This document shows, piece after piece, positions 24,569 to 31,956 of a DNA stretch of 44,326 nucleotides (its first letter is position 1; every line of letters begins with the position of its first letter). The position numbers and the translations under genes are program-made. The notes under the pieces are model-generated. The model searched no databases and was not told the origin of the DNA. It saw only the letters and a list, made by a program, of their open reading frames with translations. The stretch comes from a virus, in the IMG/VR virus record IMGVR_UViG_3300005518_000010, positions 1 through 44,326 of that record. The stretch is one strand, 5' to 3'.

Positions 24569-24598
24569 AAAATGCCCGGCCTCACTGAGGTCCGGGCA
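24569..24598 (-). terminator. Intrinsic terminator at the end of the early operon
   Basis: The minus strand reads TGCCCGG, then CCTC/GAGG with a three-base loop and a single bulged base, then CCGGGCA, followed by TTTT (24572-24569). That is a long GC stem with a U-tract. It lies between the last early gene (24640) and the first late gene (24536), which is where early and late transcription should separate. Confidence 0.8.
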
Positions 24599-24639
24599 GG
24601 GTGAACTTGGCGTCATTGTCCGCACTGCGACGATCAACG

Positions 24640-25512
24640 TCAAGCAGCCTTGGCCGCGACGGTGCGCATGAGTCTGTCCAGTACGTGACCGAGTAGGTAG
24701 CGCGGCGGCCCCTTGTACCTGGGATCTGGCGCTACGGCCTCGATGTGGCCGCGGTCGCACCAGTCCCAGATGAGCTTCCGTAGCCTGCCCGCGTCGGGGA
24801 TTACGTCGAGGTAGACGGCGAGTCGCGCCGCTTCGGACGCGGTCACCGGACGGTCCCGCAGGTCCTGGTGCATCTGTTCCCGGGAGGCTGTCACGGCGTA
24901 GCTGGTGTTGCACCGTCGGCACTTGGTCGACTCGGCTCCGGTGCGGGCGTATAGGAACGTTTCGCATGGGCACAGCCCTACGAGCTCGCCGGGCTCGTGA
25001 CGGTCGATCACGTCAACGATGGTGTGGCAGGCCCGCTCCAGGTCGTCGTAGGCCTCTTCGGCTTCGGGACGGTGCGCCAGCCAGTCCAGACTCGCGGTCA
25101 GGTAGTGCGCCAACGCCCGTAGCGGGTGCTCGTGGCCGCTTGGGATGACTTCGCCGCGCTCCTCGAGGATGTGCCGCGCCCACGTGGTCATGGTGTTGGT
25201 CGCGGCGTCGTGGCGGTGCGCCGCGTGGAGGTCGACGGGCAGGGCTGTCGGGTAGAGCGCGCCGGCACCCTCGGCTAGAAGCCACCGCAGCGAGGCCGGG
25301 TAGGTGGTGGCCGGGTCTTGCCACGCCTCGTCCGGGTCTGCTTGGCCGCCTGAGCGCATCACCTTGGCGAGCTTGGCCACGGTGAGCGTGATGTCTCCGG
25401 CTACAGCAGCTACGTCGGTCAGGGCGCGGGCCAGGTCGCGTCGGCATGCCTGGTCGACGTAGGCCGTGTCGTGGATGGGCCGACCGCAGCGAGGGCAGAG
25501 GGCTTCGGTCAT
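24640..25512 (-). CDS. Zinc-binding actinophage protein, function unknown
   Basis: This 290-residue protein starts MTEALCPRCGRPIHDTAYVD, a CxxC site, and has a second pair with CPCETFLY ... STKCRRCNTSYAVT. A C-terminal winged-helix-like segment (TASEAARLAVYLDVIPDAGRL, then LIWDWCDRGHIEAVAPDPR) can be read. It is probably a DNA-binding protein, and would be the last gene in the early operon before the terminator. No specific family was assigned. ATGA overlap with the upstream gene. Confidence 0.65.
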   Translation of the reverse strand: MTEALCPRCGRPIHDTAYVDQACRRDLARALTDVAAVAGDITLTVAKLAKVMRSGGQADPDEAWQDPATTYPASLRWLLAEGAGALYPTALPVDLHAAHRHDAATNTMTTWARHILEERGEVIPSGHEHPLRALAHYLTASLDWLAHRPEAEEAYDDLERACHTIVDVIDRHEPGELVGLCPCETFLYARTGAESTKCRRCNTSYAVTASREQMHQDLRDRPVTASEAARLAVYLDVIPDAGRLRKLIWDWCDRGHIEAVAPDPRYKGPPRYLLGHVLDRLMRTVAAKAA

Positions 25513-25937
25513 TCGTCCTCCCCACCCGTAGCCGCCCCAGCGTCAAGGGCGGCGACGGCAGCCAGCAGAGCCTCGATGTGATCGCCAGAGGCCGGGATGC
25601 GCCAACCGTCAAGGCTCGGCCCGTCACTTGCCCACGCCCGCGCCGCCTCCACCACCGTCCGCATCCGTGCCGTCTGCTCCCGCTCGGCGGCGAGGCTGGC
25701 GAGGGCGGCGTCACGCTCGGCGCGGATGATCTCGTCAGCCTTCCGGTGAGCTTTGACCATCGCTGCCGTCTGGTCTCGTTCGACACGGAGCAGGTCATAC
25801 GCCTCCCGCAGCCGGTCCCGTTCGGCGGTGAGCGAGGCGACCTGCGCCTCCAGCTCGCCGCGTATCTTGGCGAAGTCGTCTTCCCATATGGACATTGGGA
25901 TCGGAACGTCTGCGGGCCAGTCGCTGAGCGCGCTCAT
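25509..25937 (-). CDS. Coiled-coil early protein, function unknown
   Basis: This 142-residue protein is nearly all helix: residues about 20-90 run KIRGELEAQVASLTAERDRL, then LREAYDLLRVERDQTAAMV with heptad Leu/Val and Glu/Arg spacing, a clear coiled coil. The C-terminal part is a short globular DGPSLDGWRIPASGDHIEAL segment. It begins with ATG in an ATGA overlap. No known family was recognised. A multimeric or scaffold role among early proteins is possible. Confidence 0.6.
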   Translation of the reverse strand: MSALSDWPADVPIPMSIWEDDFAKIRGELEAQVASLTAERDRLREAYDLLRVERDQTAAMVKAHRKADEIIRAERDAALASLAAEREQTARMRTVVEAARAWASDGPSLDGWRIPASGDHIEALLAAVAALDAGAATGGEDE

Positions 25938-26170
25938 GTCGCGGTCCTCTCGGGTTGGGGGTCGATGGCGTCGGCGCGCTCCTCGAAGGCCTCAGCCATG
26001 GCGATGTAGCGGCGTCGCGTCGTGTAGAGCGCCGCGTGCTCGGCGATCGCCCGATCCTTGGCCGCCTCGTCGCGCAGCCAGGCAGCGAATGCCCTAAGCG
26101 CTCTGGTGACTCGCACGGCCGGGACCGCGTCGTCCACCGCCGCCGCCAGCCGCTCTCGTAGGTCACTCAC
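25934..26170 (-). CDS. Small helical early protein, function unknown
   Basis: The 78-residue product from GTG 26170 reads SDLRERLAAAVDDAVPAVRV, a mostly helical sequence with Arg and Ala and an aromatic YTTRRRYIAMAEAFEERAD. A second GTG at 26166 lies in another frame, which gives an Arg/Ser-rich product, so this frame is preferred. The product ends PERTAT because the ribosome site of the next gene is embedded in its tail. No function can be assigned. Confidence 0.6.
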   Translation of the reverse strand: MSDLRERLAAAVDDAVPAVRVTRALRAFAAWLRDEAAKDRAIAEHAALYTTRRRYIAMAEAFEERADAIDPQPERTAT

Positions 26171-26465
26171 CGGTTGTCCTCTCGGGTGCGGTTTCGATCA
26201 CAAGCCGGTACTGGTCCGCCGTCGGGCACCGATGCGAGTGCCACTGCGCGCCCGCGACTTTCCTGCTGTGGCCCCACTCTTCGCGGATGGTGCAGGTGGA
26301 CAGAGCGGCGGCGAGGACGGCACGGACGTCGGCGGTGGTGTTGGGGTCGGCTAGGAATTCGGCCCGCAATCCGTCAGCCAGCATCTCGCTGTAGCCCCAG
26401 CGTTTAATGCGGTCGTCGGTCAGCGCTACCGCCGCGGCTTCGATCATGGCTTCGGGGATGTTCAT
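26163..26465 (-). CDS. Small early protein, function unknown
   Basis: This 100-residue protein reads NIPEAMIEAAAVALTDDRIK, RWGYSEMLADGLRAEFLA, then ALSTCTIREEWGHSRKVAGA with a few cysteines and histidines in the C-terminal half. It overlaps neighbours by ATGA and GTGA. Its end (PERTTGE) encodes the GAGAGGAC ribosome site for the next gene. No family was recognised. Confidence 0.6.
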   Translation of the reverse strand: MNIPEAMIEAAAVALTDDRIKRWGYSEMLADGLRAEFLADPNTTADVRAVLAAALSTCTIREEWGHSRKVAGAQWHSHRCPTADQYRLVIETAPERTTGE

Positions 26466-26656
26466 GCGGTGGTCCTCTCGCCTCGGTGCACTGCCGCCCC
26501 CGCTTTGACCACTGCCCGCACAGCCTCGTCGTGGCCGGCTTCACGCGAGAACACGTACCCGCGTAGGCAACCGGTTGGGCATTCGAACTCGACGCGGATG
26601 CCGCCGGTGTGGTTGGGCTGTTCGGTCAGGCGCAGGGTGTGGGATTTGCGGGTCAT
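26462..26656 (-). CDS. Small early protein, function unknown
   Basis: The product is 64 residues from ATG 26656 (TRKSHTLRLTEQPNHTGGIR follows), with an ATGA overlap. It has EFECPTGCLRGYVFSRE, one CxxxC pair, and an Arg-rich tail ending GERTTA that again encodes the next gene's ribosome site. It may be a small metal-binding or DNA-binding protein. No function can be given. Confidence 0.55.
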   Translation of the reverse strand: MTRKSHTLRLTEQPNHTGGIRVEFECPTGCLRGYVFSREAGHDEAVRAVVKAGAAVHRGERTTA

Positions 26657-26871
26657 GGCGCGGCCTCCCGTCCTGGACAGCCAATCTGTGGACAGCCTTC
26701 GACGCAGCACAACTCAGAGCCGTCGCCGCTGTACTCGTTGACGTCGTGGCGCATCCACACGTGGCCACACGGGCAGTACGCCCAGGGGTTGAGTTGGGCG
26801 CAAATCGACGCGTGCCGGCCCGGCATCGGGTGGCCGCAGTACGGACAGACGCGCAGGATGGAAACCGTCAC
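26653..26871 (-). CDS. Cys-rich zinc-finger-like small protein
   Basis: This 72-residue product starts with GTG 26871 (GTGA overlap). It has ten cysteines, among them CPYCGH, CAQL, CPCGH and CCVEGCPQIGC, together with histidines. The pattern suggests two or more zinc sites. It is one of three adjacent Cys-rich small genes. A nucleic-acid or protein-protein adaptor role is possible, but no family was recognised. Confidence 0.6.
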   Translation of the reverse strand: MTVSILRVCPYCGHPMPGRHASICAQLNPWAYCPCGHVWMRHDVNEYSGDGSELCCVEGCPQIGCPGREAAP

Positions 26872-27032
26872 GACGTCTGTCGCCTCGCCTTGTTGAGCTG
26901 GCCGGTGTGCGCGTGGGCGTACGCGGCGGCGCCGGTGCCTTCGTAGCGGCAGTGCCGCCCGGGTGGGGCGCCGCAGACGGGGCAGGTGACGGTGCGGGCG
27001 AGGTCTTCGATCTGACGCTCGGCGGTGTTCAC
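26868..27032 (-). CDS. Small zinc-binding protein with CPxCxAPxGxxC motif
   Basis: This 54-residue protein begins with GTG 27032 (GTGA overlap) and reads CPVCGAPPGRHCRYEGTGAA, followed by YAHAHTGQLNKARR. The CPVCGAPPGRHC plus H-rich block is common in small actinobacterial and phage zinc-binding proteins, probably nucleic-acid related. Function not established. Confidence 0.6.
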   Translation of the reverse strand: MNTAERQIEDLARTVTCPVCGAPPGRHCRYEGTGAAAYAHAHTGQLNKARRQTS

Positions 27033-27223
27033 AGGGTGTCCGCTCGGCCACATGCCGGGCACCGACCTGGCTGCGCCGGGGGCATCACGACGGTGCATTG
27101 GCAGTCGCTGTCGAGATCGCCGGCCGTCGTGAGGTTCGGGCACCCGGCGTCCGCGCCGGTGTTGGTGTACCGGTCGTGTGGGTGTCGTCCCGCTCTGCAT
27201 GCGTCGCATGTCTTCGTTTTCAC
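27029..27223 (-). CDS. Cys-rich small protein
   Basis: The 64-residue product starts with ATG overlapping the endonuclease VII stop (ATGA). It has CDACRAGRHPHDRY, CPNL, CQC and CPACGRADTL: seven cysteines with spacing suited to zinc. Its pairing with the endonuclease VII gene (which also has zinc sites) is by position only. No family was recognised. Confidence 0.6.
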   Translation of the reverse strand: MKTKTCDACRAGRHPHDRYTNTGADAGCPNLTTAGDLDSDCQCTVVMPPAQPGRCPACGRADTL

Positions 27224-28014
27224 GGCACCTCCTCGGTCGGCTTGATGTACCCGGCGGCGGCGAAGCCCGGCACGTACTTGGGATCACCGAAGACTTCCCT
27301 TGGGGCGAACTGCTCCAGGTAGTCGGCGGCGTGGCGAAGCCGCGCGGGATCTTCGTTGGCTGATCCCAGGAGTCTGTGATTGCACCGCGAGCAGAGCAGG
27401 CCGCGTATCTCTCCGGTTTTGTGGTCATGGTCAACTGAGAGCAGGTTTTTGCGAGGCCTACCGCCGCAGATTGCACACCGTCCGTCCTGGCATGCCAGTA
27501 GCAGTTCGTACTCATCCCACGTCAGTCCGAACTGCATCCTGAGTCGGCGTTCAGAGTTGTAGAACCGCTGGCAGGGCTGGCAGTATGCGGGCACCTTGCC
27601 CTTGTGTTTCGTGAAGGCGTCCAACTGACGGAACTCCTGGCAGCGCGCGCACCATTTCGTGCCGGCGGGGGCCTCGATAATCCGCCTGCTTACCCGCTCG
27701 CCAGCCTCAGTCCGGGCCTGATTGCGTGCGACGGACTTCCGGCGCCCCCGTTCGTATTCCATCTGGGCAACGGTGTCTCCGATGATGACGCGGCATGACT
27801 CGCAGTACCTGGACCCTCGAATGCCGAGCGGCTTTTCGCCGCCACAGCGCGCGCAGGCGACCATCCGGCGCTGCTGCTTGGCCTTGTCCCGACGACCCTT
27901 CGAGACCGCATGGCATTCGTCGGAGCAGTACACGCACCGACCGGGCGGCCGGGGCTGACTGCACTCGCGGCACAGGCCACCGTTGGTTCGCTCGTACAGC
28001 GGGCGGGTGGTCAT
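27220..28014 (-). CDS. Recombination endonuclease VII (Holliday junction nuclease)
   Basis: The protein is 264 residues from ATG 28014. The C-terminal domain is clear: CAICGGRPRKNLLSVDHDHK, EIRGLLCSRCNHRLLGSA, with a CxxC, HDH and second CxxC arrangement as in T4 endonuclease VII. Two further CxxC pairs precede it (CRECSQPRPPGRCVYC and CARCGGEKPLG), so the N-terminus adds zinc-binding modules. It resolves branched DNA before packaging. It precedes the Cys-rich genes and lies next to the origin-like gap. Confidence 0.88.
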   Translation of the reverse strand: MTTRPLYERTNGGLCRECSQPRPPGRCVYCSDECHAVSKGRRDKAKQQRRMVACARCGGEKPLGIRGSRYCESCRVIIGDTVAQMEYERGRRKSVARNQARTEAGERVSRRIIEAPAGTKWCARCQEFRQLDAFTKHKGKVPAYCQPCQRFYNSERRLRMQFGLTWDEYELLLACQDGRCAICGGRPRKNLLSVDHDHKTGEIRGLLCSRCNHRLLGSANEDPARLRHAADYLEQFAPREVFGDPKYVPGFAAAGYIKPTEEVP

Positions 28015-28203
28015 CGTTTGGCCCCGGCGAGCGAAGCGAAGCCAGCCAAACCATTGAAAATTCTGTATGCGCGCGTGCGCGTTACGTAGTCGCAAGATTC
28101 GCTTCGGAGAGTAAGTACTTTCTCCGTTAGTCCGTCCGTCCGTCCGTTACCACGCATCACACGCATGTCGCACGCATGATTCGCACGCACCAAACTAAGC
28201 GTG
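28015..28203. other. Gap with iteron-like repeats, replication origin candidate
   Basis: CACGCAT occurs at 28151, 28160 and 28171, with a variant CACGCAC at 28184 (spacing 9, 11, 13). Four GTCC units lie at 28130-28145. A CGGAGA/TCTCCG hairpin (28104-28125 region) encloses AGTACT. Short AT-rich sequence (CCATTGAAAATTCTG) is at 28052-28066. The gap is the longest in the early operon and adjoins a replication-protein-like gene. This is a repeat pattern typical of initiator-binding sites. Confidence 0.5.
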
Positions 28204-28632
28204 TCAGTACGCATTGCCGCCGCCGTTCCAGCGTGCCTGCGCAGCCCTACTCGCAGACGCCGACCGCTCCTCTGGGGTCATGTTGGCCGCGCGCGCCTTT
28301 CCTCCATTGCTACGCGCCTGCGGTGAGAACATCGCATCAAGGTCCACCGCCACCCCGTTGTACTCATCAAAGTTGTGGATCACCCAACCTCCCTCGGCCT
28401 CGTCCCACAATCGAACCCGCACCAGCAGCGCGGCGTGCTTGGCCTTACCGTTCAGCCTGGGAAGCAGGCCGCGTTGGATTGCGCCGTTCGTGCCGTGCTT
28501 GCCGGCGTAGGCCAGCGAGCACACCCACACGAACGCCGCCGCCATACCTGCGTCGCCGTGCTGGTCAACCAGTTCGATGATCTTCGGGTGGTCTGGCATC
28601 GCCGTATCCAGGCGCACCCAAGGCAGTGGCAT
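28204..28632 (-). CDS. Phage replication-initiation-like protein
   Basis: This 142-residue protein begins MPLPWVRLDTAMPDHPKIIE, the start of the family of phage replisome organiser/winged-helix proteins, followed by HGDAGMAAAFVWVCSLAYAG, RGLLPRLNGKAKHAALLVRV and GWVIHNFDEYN. The C-terminal tail is Ser/Ala/Arg-rich (MTPEERSASASRAAQARW). It likely recognises the repeats immediately downstream and recruits host replication proteins. It lacks polymerase or helicase motifs. Confidence 0.7.
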   Translation of the reverse strand: MPLPWVRLDTAMPDHPKIIELVDQHGDAGMAAAFVWVCSLAYAGKHGTNGAIQRGLLPRLNGKAKHAALLVRVRLWDEAEGGWVIHNFDEYNGVAVDLDAMFSPQARSNGGKARAANMTPEERSASASRAAQARWNGGGNAY

Positions 28633-28821
28633 TCAGCGCTCCCCCATCCGCCGCGCTTCGGCGGCGCGCTCGTCGTCGGATACCTCGCGGACCCTGTGGA
28701 TAGAGGCGTCGGCTGTGGATCCGCATGTGCATATGGCCTGGCCGCGGTGGTCCCGGTGGCCGGAGTGATGCAAGACATGCGGCCGTACTGGGCCGAAGCG
28801 CTCCAACGTCAGCTCGTCCAT
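28633..28821 (-). CDS. Small protein after RecT, function unknown
   Basis: The 62-residue product starts at ATG 28821, fused to the RecT stop as TGATG. It has HHSGHRDHRGQAICTCGSTAD, rich in His and with two Cys (CTC), then a charged helix. It is a possible zinc-binding adaptor. No family was recognised. The ATG directly after its stop begins the replication-like gene. Confidence 0.55.
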   Translation of the reverse strand: MDELTLERFGPVRPHVLHHSGHRDHRGQAICTCGSTADASIHRVREVSDDERAAEARRMGER

Positions 28822-29894
28822 CAGGCACCGAAGTCGTCGTCTAGCGGTGGCTCGGCCGTGTTGAGCGCGTCGATAACCTTCTTCGCCTCGCCCTTGCTGA
28901 GCTCCTTGGTCGAACCGATTTCGCGGCCGATGACGCCGGAGATGTAGACCAGCGCCACGTCCCGGTCTTCGCGGCCGGACTGCCGCAGCAGGCCGTACAT
29001 CATGCGGGACTGTGCCCCGGTGATGTCGCCGACGACCGGTAGGGTGCCCTCAGCGTCCGGTTGCTGAGTCTCGCCGTCCTCCTGGGTCGGGCTGGTCGAG
29101 GTCGGTTCGTCGGGGCTTGTTGGGGTCGCTGTCGGTGCGGGTTGGGTCGGGTCGGGGATGCTCGGCCATGGCTGTTCCTCCTCTAGTTGCGGTTCTTCTG
29201 CGGTCTCGATCGCCACGCTCGCCGACTGCTTTCGTCGGGGGGCGACGGTACGATGTCCGTTTCCCACCTCGGCGGTGGTCTGGATGCTGTCGCGGATCTC
29301 TTCCACGGACGCGATGCCCATGAGCACGTCGGGCGCGATCCGGTCGCACACGCGGCCGGCGGCGCGGGCGTAGAGCATGTCCTGGGGCGTCTTGGTGTAC
29401 GCCTGGTTGGTGGTCCAGCCGGCTTTGCGGGCCTGGTCCATGGTGACGGTGACCTTCTCCACGTACTCGGTGCCGGCCCTGCGCCCGCATACGACGGCGC
29501 GGGTGTCGGAGATGTCTTCGGTCCACACCTCATGCCCGCGGGACTTGACGAGCGCCACTTTGATCTCGGTGTACATGCCGGGCCGTCCGTGCACTATGTA
29601 GATCTGCTGCAGGGCGGTGAGCGGGTCGAGCCCCAACGTGATGCCCTGGAGTACGGCGGCGGTGGCGTTGGCGACGGCGACGGCCCGGGCTTCGGTGCGT
29701 TCTTTGTCTGTGGCGTTGGGGTGGACTTTCGGCTTGTACGCCTCGGGCACGAACGCGGTGTCGACGAGCGGTGAGACGAGGGCGTGTGCGTCGCGGGCGG
29801 CGGCGACCCAGCGGCCCAGACGGTCAAGGGCCTCGCCAGCGGTGCCGAGTACGGCGACGGCGTTGGTGTCCATGCGGGCGATGTCGGTGCTCAC
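28821..29894 (-). CDS. RecT-like single-strand annealing protein
   Basis: This 357-residue protein starts with GTG 29894 (GTGA overlap). The conserved RecT core includes ATAAVLQGITLGLDPLTALQ, QIYIVHGRPGMYTEIKVALV and KAGWTTNQAYTKTPQDMLYA with RAAGRVCDRIAPDVLMGIAS. A Pro/Thr/Ser-rich linker (residues about 245-290) leads to a short C-terminal domain, EDRDVALVYISGVIGREIGS. It anneals complementary single strands and pairs with the RecB-like nuclease just upstream in the same operon. RecET-type recombination may also support replication. Confidence 0.88.
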   Translation of the reverse strand: MSTDIARMDTNAVAVLGTAGEALDRLGRWVAAARDAHALVSPLVDTAFVPEAYKPKVHPNATDKERTEARAVAVANATAAVLQGITLGLDPLTALQQIYIVHGRPGMYTEIKVALVKSRGHEVWTEDISDTRAVVCGRRAGTEYVEKVTVTMDQARKAGWTTNQAYTKTPQDMLYARAAGRVCDRIAPDVLMGIASVEEIRDSIQTTAEVGNGHRTVAPRRKQSASVAIETAEEPQLEEEQPWPSIPDPTQPAPTATPTSPDEPTSTSPTQEDGETQQPDAEGTLPVVGDITGAQSRMMYGLLRQSGREDRDVALVYISGVIGREIGSTKELSKGEAKKVIDALNTAEPPLDDDFGA

Positions 29895-30694
29895 TGCGAC
29901 TCCCGGGTCAGGCGGAACGTGGATGTGGTGGGCGCGATGATCGGGGCGCCGATCAGGTCCCGGGACGCGCCGACGAACTCGCGGACCTTCATCGCGTAGA
30001 GGAACGCCTTGTGGATGTTCTCGTCGGCCTCGACGGGGACGAGGTCGTAGCCGTCGGCGCGGACGTGGATGGCAGCGCAGTAGTCCACCTCAACCGCGTC
30101 GATCTCCTCGTCGTCGATGACCCACGCGTCGGCGTACCGGTAGGCCGCCAGCTGCAGTGCGGTCTCGCCGAAGATGCCAGACCGGGTTGTCTTCAGGTCC
30201 ATCAGCAACGTCTTGGGGCCGTGGTCGGGCAACGTCACCTGAGCGCAGAGGTCGGCGGTGCCGGCGTAGCCCCAGCGGTAGGACACGCAGGAGAACTCGA
30301 CGAAGTACGGCTCTACTTCGAACTCGTCGAGGAACCGGGCGTAGGACTCGACGTGGCCGGCGATCTCCTCGGGCACCTTGACGGACTTGCCCGCCAGCAG
30401 CTCCTCTGCCGCGCGGTGGACCTCAGTGCCGCGGCGCGCGGCGGCGTCCTTCTCGAGGTACCGGGCGCCCTGTAGCCGCTTGAGCCGCGCGGCCGGCTTC
30501 TGCTCGGCGATGTCATCCCAGTGGTCGACGGCGTACTCGGCGGTGGCGTTGGCTGCCCAGTTGATGAGCGCGGGTTTGGGTACGCCGTCGCCGATGATGG
30601 TGGTTACGCCGGGCACGCGGGTGCCGGCCGCGTCCTTGTAGTAGTGGCCCTTGGCGGTGTCGTGGCGGCGGATGGGCGCGACGTAGCGGCTCAT
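29891..30694 (-). CDS. RecB-family exonuclease (Cas4-like fold)
   Basis: The 267-residue protein shows the PD-(D/E)XK signature: RGTEVH (H93), GTADL (D148), LLMDLKTT (D166, K168) and QLAAYRY (Q181, Y185). No four-Cys iron-sulfur cluster is seen, unlike Cas4. It likely resects DNA to give the single strands that RecT anneals. It overlaps the RecT gene by GTGA and precedes it, the usual exonuclease-recombinase pair. Start ATG 30694. Confidence 0.88.
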   Translation of the reverse strand: MSRYVAPIRRHDTAKGHYYKDAAGTRVPGVTTIIGDGVPKPALINWAANATAEYAVDHWDDIAEQKPAARLKRLQGARYLEKDAAARRGTEVHRAAEELLAGKSVKVPEEIAGHVESYARFLDEFEVEPYFVEFSCVSYRWGYAGTADLCAQVTLPDHGPKTLLMDLKTTRSGIFGETALQLAAYRYADAWVIDDEEIDAVEVDYCAAIHVRADGYDLVPVEADENIHKAFLYAMKVREFVGASRDLIGAPIIAPTTSTFRLTRESQ

Positions 30695-30909
30695 TCCTCA
30701 GCCCTCGTCCGCCACGCGTACTCCCGCGCTTCGGCCGCCAACTCGGCCCGCAGGTCGTCGTCGGCGACACTGCCCGGGGTGTCCCCGCCGCACCACGGGC
30801 AGCCGTTGCTGTGTTCGGCCGGCGCCCGCCACGACGTTTCCCGCATCGAATGCAGCCGGGTGTGCCCGTACGGGTCGGGGCATGCTTCAGCGACGTGGAG
30901 GATGGTCAT
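30691..30909 (-). CDS. Small CxxC protein, function unknown
   Basis: The 72-residue product starts at ATG 30909 (TILHVAEACPDPYGHTRLH follows), with an ATGA overlap. It contains HSNGCPWCGGD, a single CxxC, and ends in an acidic/Arg-rich helix (AELAAEAREYAWRTRAEE). Possibly a small zinc-binding or redox protein. No family was recognised. Confidence 0.55.
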   Translation of the reverse strand: MTILHVAEACPDPYGHTRLHSMRETSWRAPAEHSNGCPWCGGDTPGSVADDDLRAELAAEAREYAWRTRAEE

Positions 30910-31202
30910 GGGGTAACCTGCCGCACGAGCTTTACCAGAGCGCCCATCCAGTTGCCTCGCCCCGGCCCGTTGGCATCGCCGAGTTCCCAGGTGTACTCGG
31001 TGTTCTGAACCGGGTTCATCCGATACCAGCGCCACTCCGGCTCGACCACCATGTACTCGGTGGTGTCGTAGTAGTCCCGCCCGAGGTAACCCGCAACGAG
31101 GCTGTCGAAAGTGGCCCGGTCGCCATCGGCGCAGCGGACGATGGCAATGGCCGGGTCCATGTCGACGAGGGTGTAGATCGCTGACTTCGGTGCTCGTGGC
31201 AT
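30906..31202 (-). CDS. Small early protein, function unknown
   Basis: The 98-residue product starts at ATG 31202, sharing one base with the upstream stop (TAATG). Residues 6-50 are beta/alpha mixed (SAIYTLVDMDPAIAIVRCAD), followed by an aromatic-rich block (EYMVVEPEWRWYRMNP) and a Gly/Arg/Trp region. Compact, soluble, no motif recognised. Confidence 0.55.
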   Translation of the reverse strand: MPRAPKSAIYTLVDMDPAIAIVRCADGDRATFDSLVAGYLGRDYYDTTEYMVVEPEWRWYRMNPVQNTEYTWELGDANGPGRGNWMGALVKLVRQVTP

Positions 31203-31624
31203 TACGCCGCCACCTCCGCCAACGAGCAAGGACAGCTACAGCCAGGACACCCCGCGTGCGCCGGCTCCCCGTCCTCCGGTGTGGCGCAGTGCGCGCACGG
31301 CTGCTCCAGTTGGCGCAGGGTGTCGACGATGGCCCAGAACTGGCCGGTGGTGGTCAACTCCTCCGGGTCGGGTGCGCGGTGCCGCCCGGGCCGGTCCACG
31401 GCGACGATCAGCCCGACGCGTGGGGGTAGGTCGGACGGTGTCTGCCGTTGCGGCCAGGTGTCGTGGAAGTCTTCGGGCAGCAGCGATTCGCGTTCGGGGG
31501 CGAGGGCGGCGGTGATGCGGGCGATGTCACGGGCGGTGCGGTCGTCGGCCTCGTCGCGGGCGAAGCTGTGCAGGATTGAGCCGACGGGCAGCAGCAGGCC
31601 GAGGCACAGGCATAAGGCGCTCAT
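31202..31624 (-). CDS. Early protein with hydrophobic start and Cys-rich end
   Basis: This 140-residue protein starts at ATG 31624 with a short hydrophobic stretch (ALCLCLGLLLPVGSILHSFA), then a helical acidic region, and ends with CAHCATPEDGEPAHAGCPGC and SCPCSLAEVAA, six cysteines. The start may be a membrane segment or a lipoprotein-like signal. The end looks metal-binding. It is one of a series of uncharacterised early genes. Confidence 0.55.
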   Translation of the reverse strand: MSALCLCLGLLLPVGSILHSFARDEADDRTARDIARITAALAPERESLLPEDFHDTWPQRQTPSDLPPRVGLIVAVDRPGRHRAPDPEELTTTGQFWAIVDTLRQLEQPCAHCATPEDGEPAHAGCPGCSCPCSLAEVAA

Positions 31625-31956
31625 GGTGTCCGTACTCCTAGGATTCGCTGGCACCGGCCGCACGGCGCCCTGCCGTCGGCCCAGCTGTCTACGCATTCGC
31701 TGTGCGGTCGGTGCGCCGCCGAGCGGACGAGGATGCGTTCCTCGCGCAGCGTCGGTGCGGCTTCGACCTGCGGCGCCAACTCGTCTTCCTCGGTGAAGTC
31801 CTCGATGGCGAGCATCGGCCAGCGCCGTTCGACCTCGGCCTGGTCGGCCATCTGGCGCCGGTCCAGTCGCCGGGCGATGACGGTGAGCACGCACCAGACC
31901 AGGAACATGACGGTGGCGAGGGCTGAGAGGGCGATGGTGACGTCTTCGGTGCTCAT
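31621..31956 (-). CDS. Membrane-anchored early protein, function unknown
   Basis: The 111-residue product starts at ATG 31956 (ATGA overlap). Residues 5-30 form one membrane helix (VTIALSALATVMFLVWCVL), followed by a charged cytoplasmic-looking part (RRQMADQAEVERRWPMLAIE) and a C-terminal CVDSWADGRAPCGRCQRIL with three Cys. Type I or II topology cannot be decided. Function unknown. Confidence 0.55.
   Translation of the reverse strand: MSTEDVTIALSALATVMFLVWCVLTVIARRLDRRQMADQAEVERRWPMLAIEDFTEEDELAPQVEAAPTLREERILVRSAAHRPHSECVDSWADGRAPCGRCQRILGVRTP

Noticed and set aside
24241-24585. Minus-strand frame starting near the early terminator (114 codons)
   Set aside because: Its start lies inside the terminator stem, composition is Arg/Pro/His-rich, and the Ig-like frame has the ribosome site.
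25795-26166. Competing minus-strand frame from a GTG at 26166
   Set aside because: Arg/Ser/Pro-rich with no fold; the 26170 frame gives a normal helical protein and continues the overlap series.
28130-28190. CRISPR array
   Set aside because: Repeats are only 4 or 7 bases and spacing is short; iteron or simple-repeat pattern instead.
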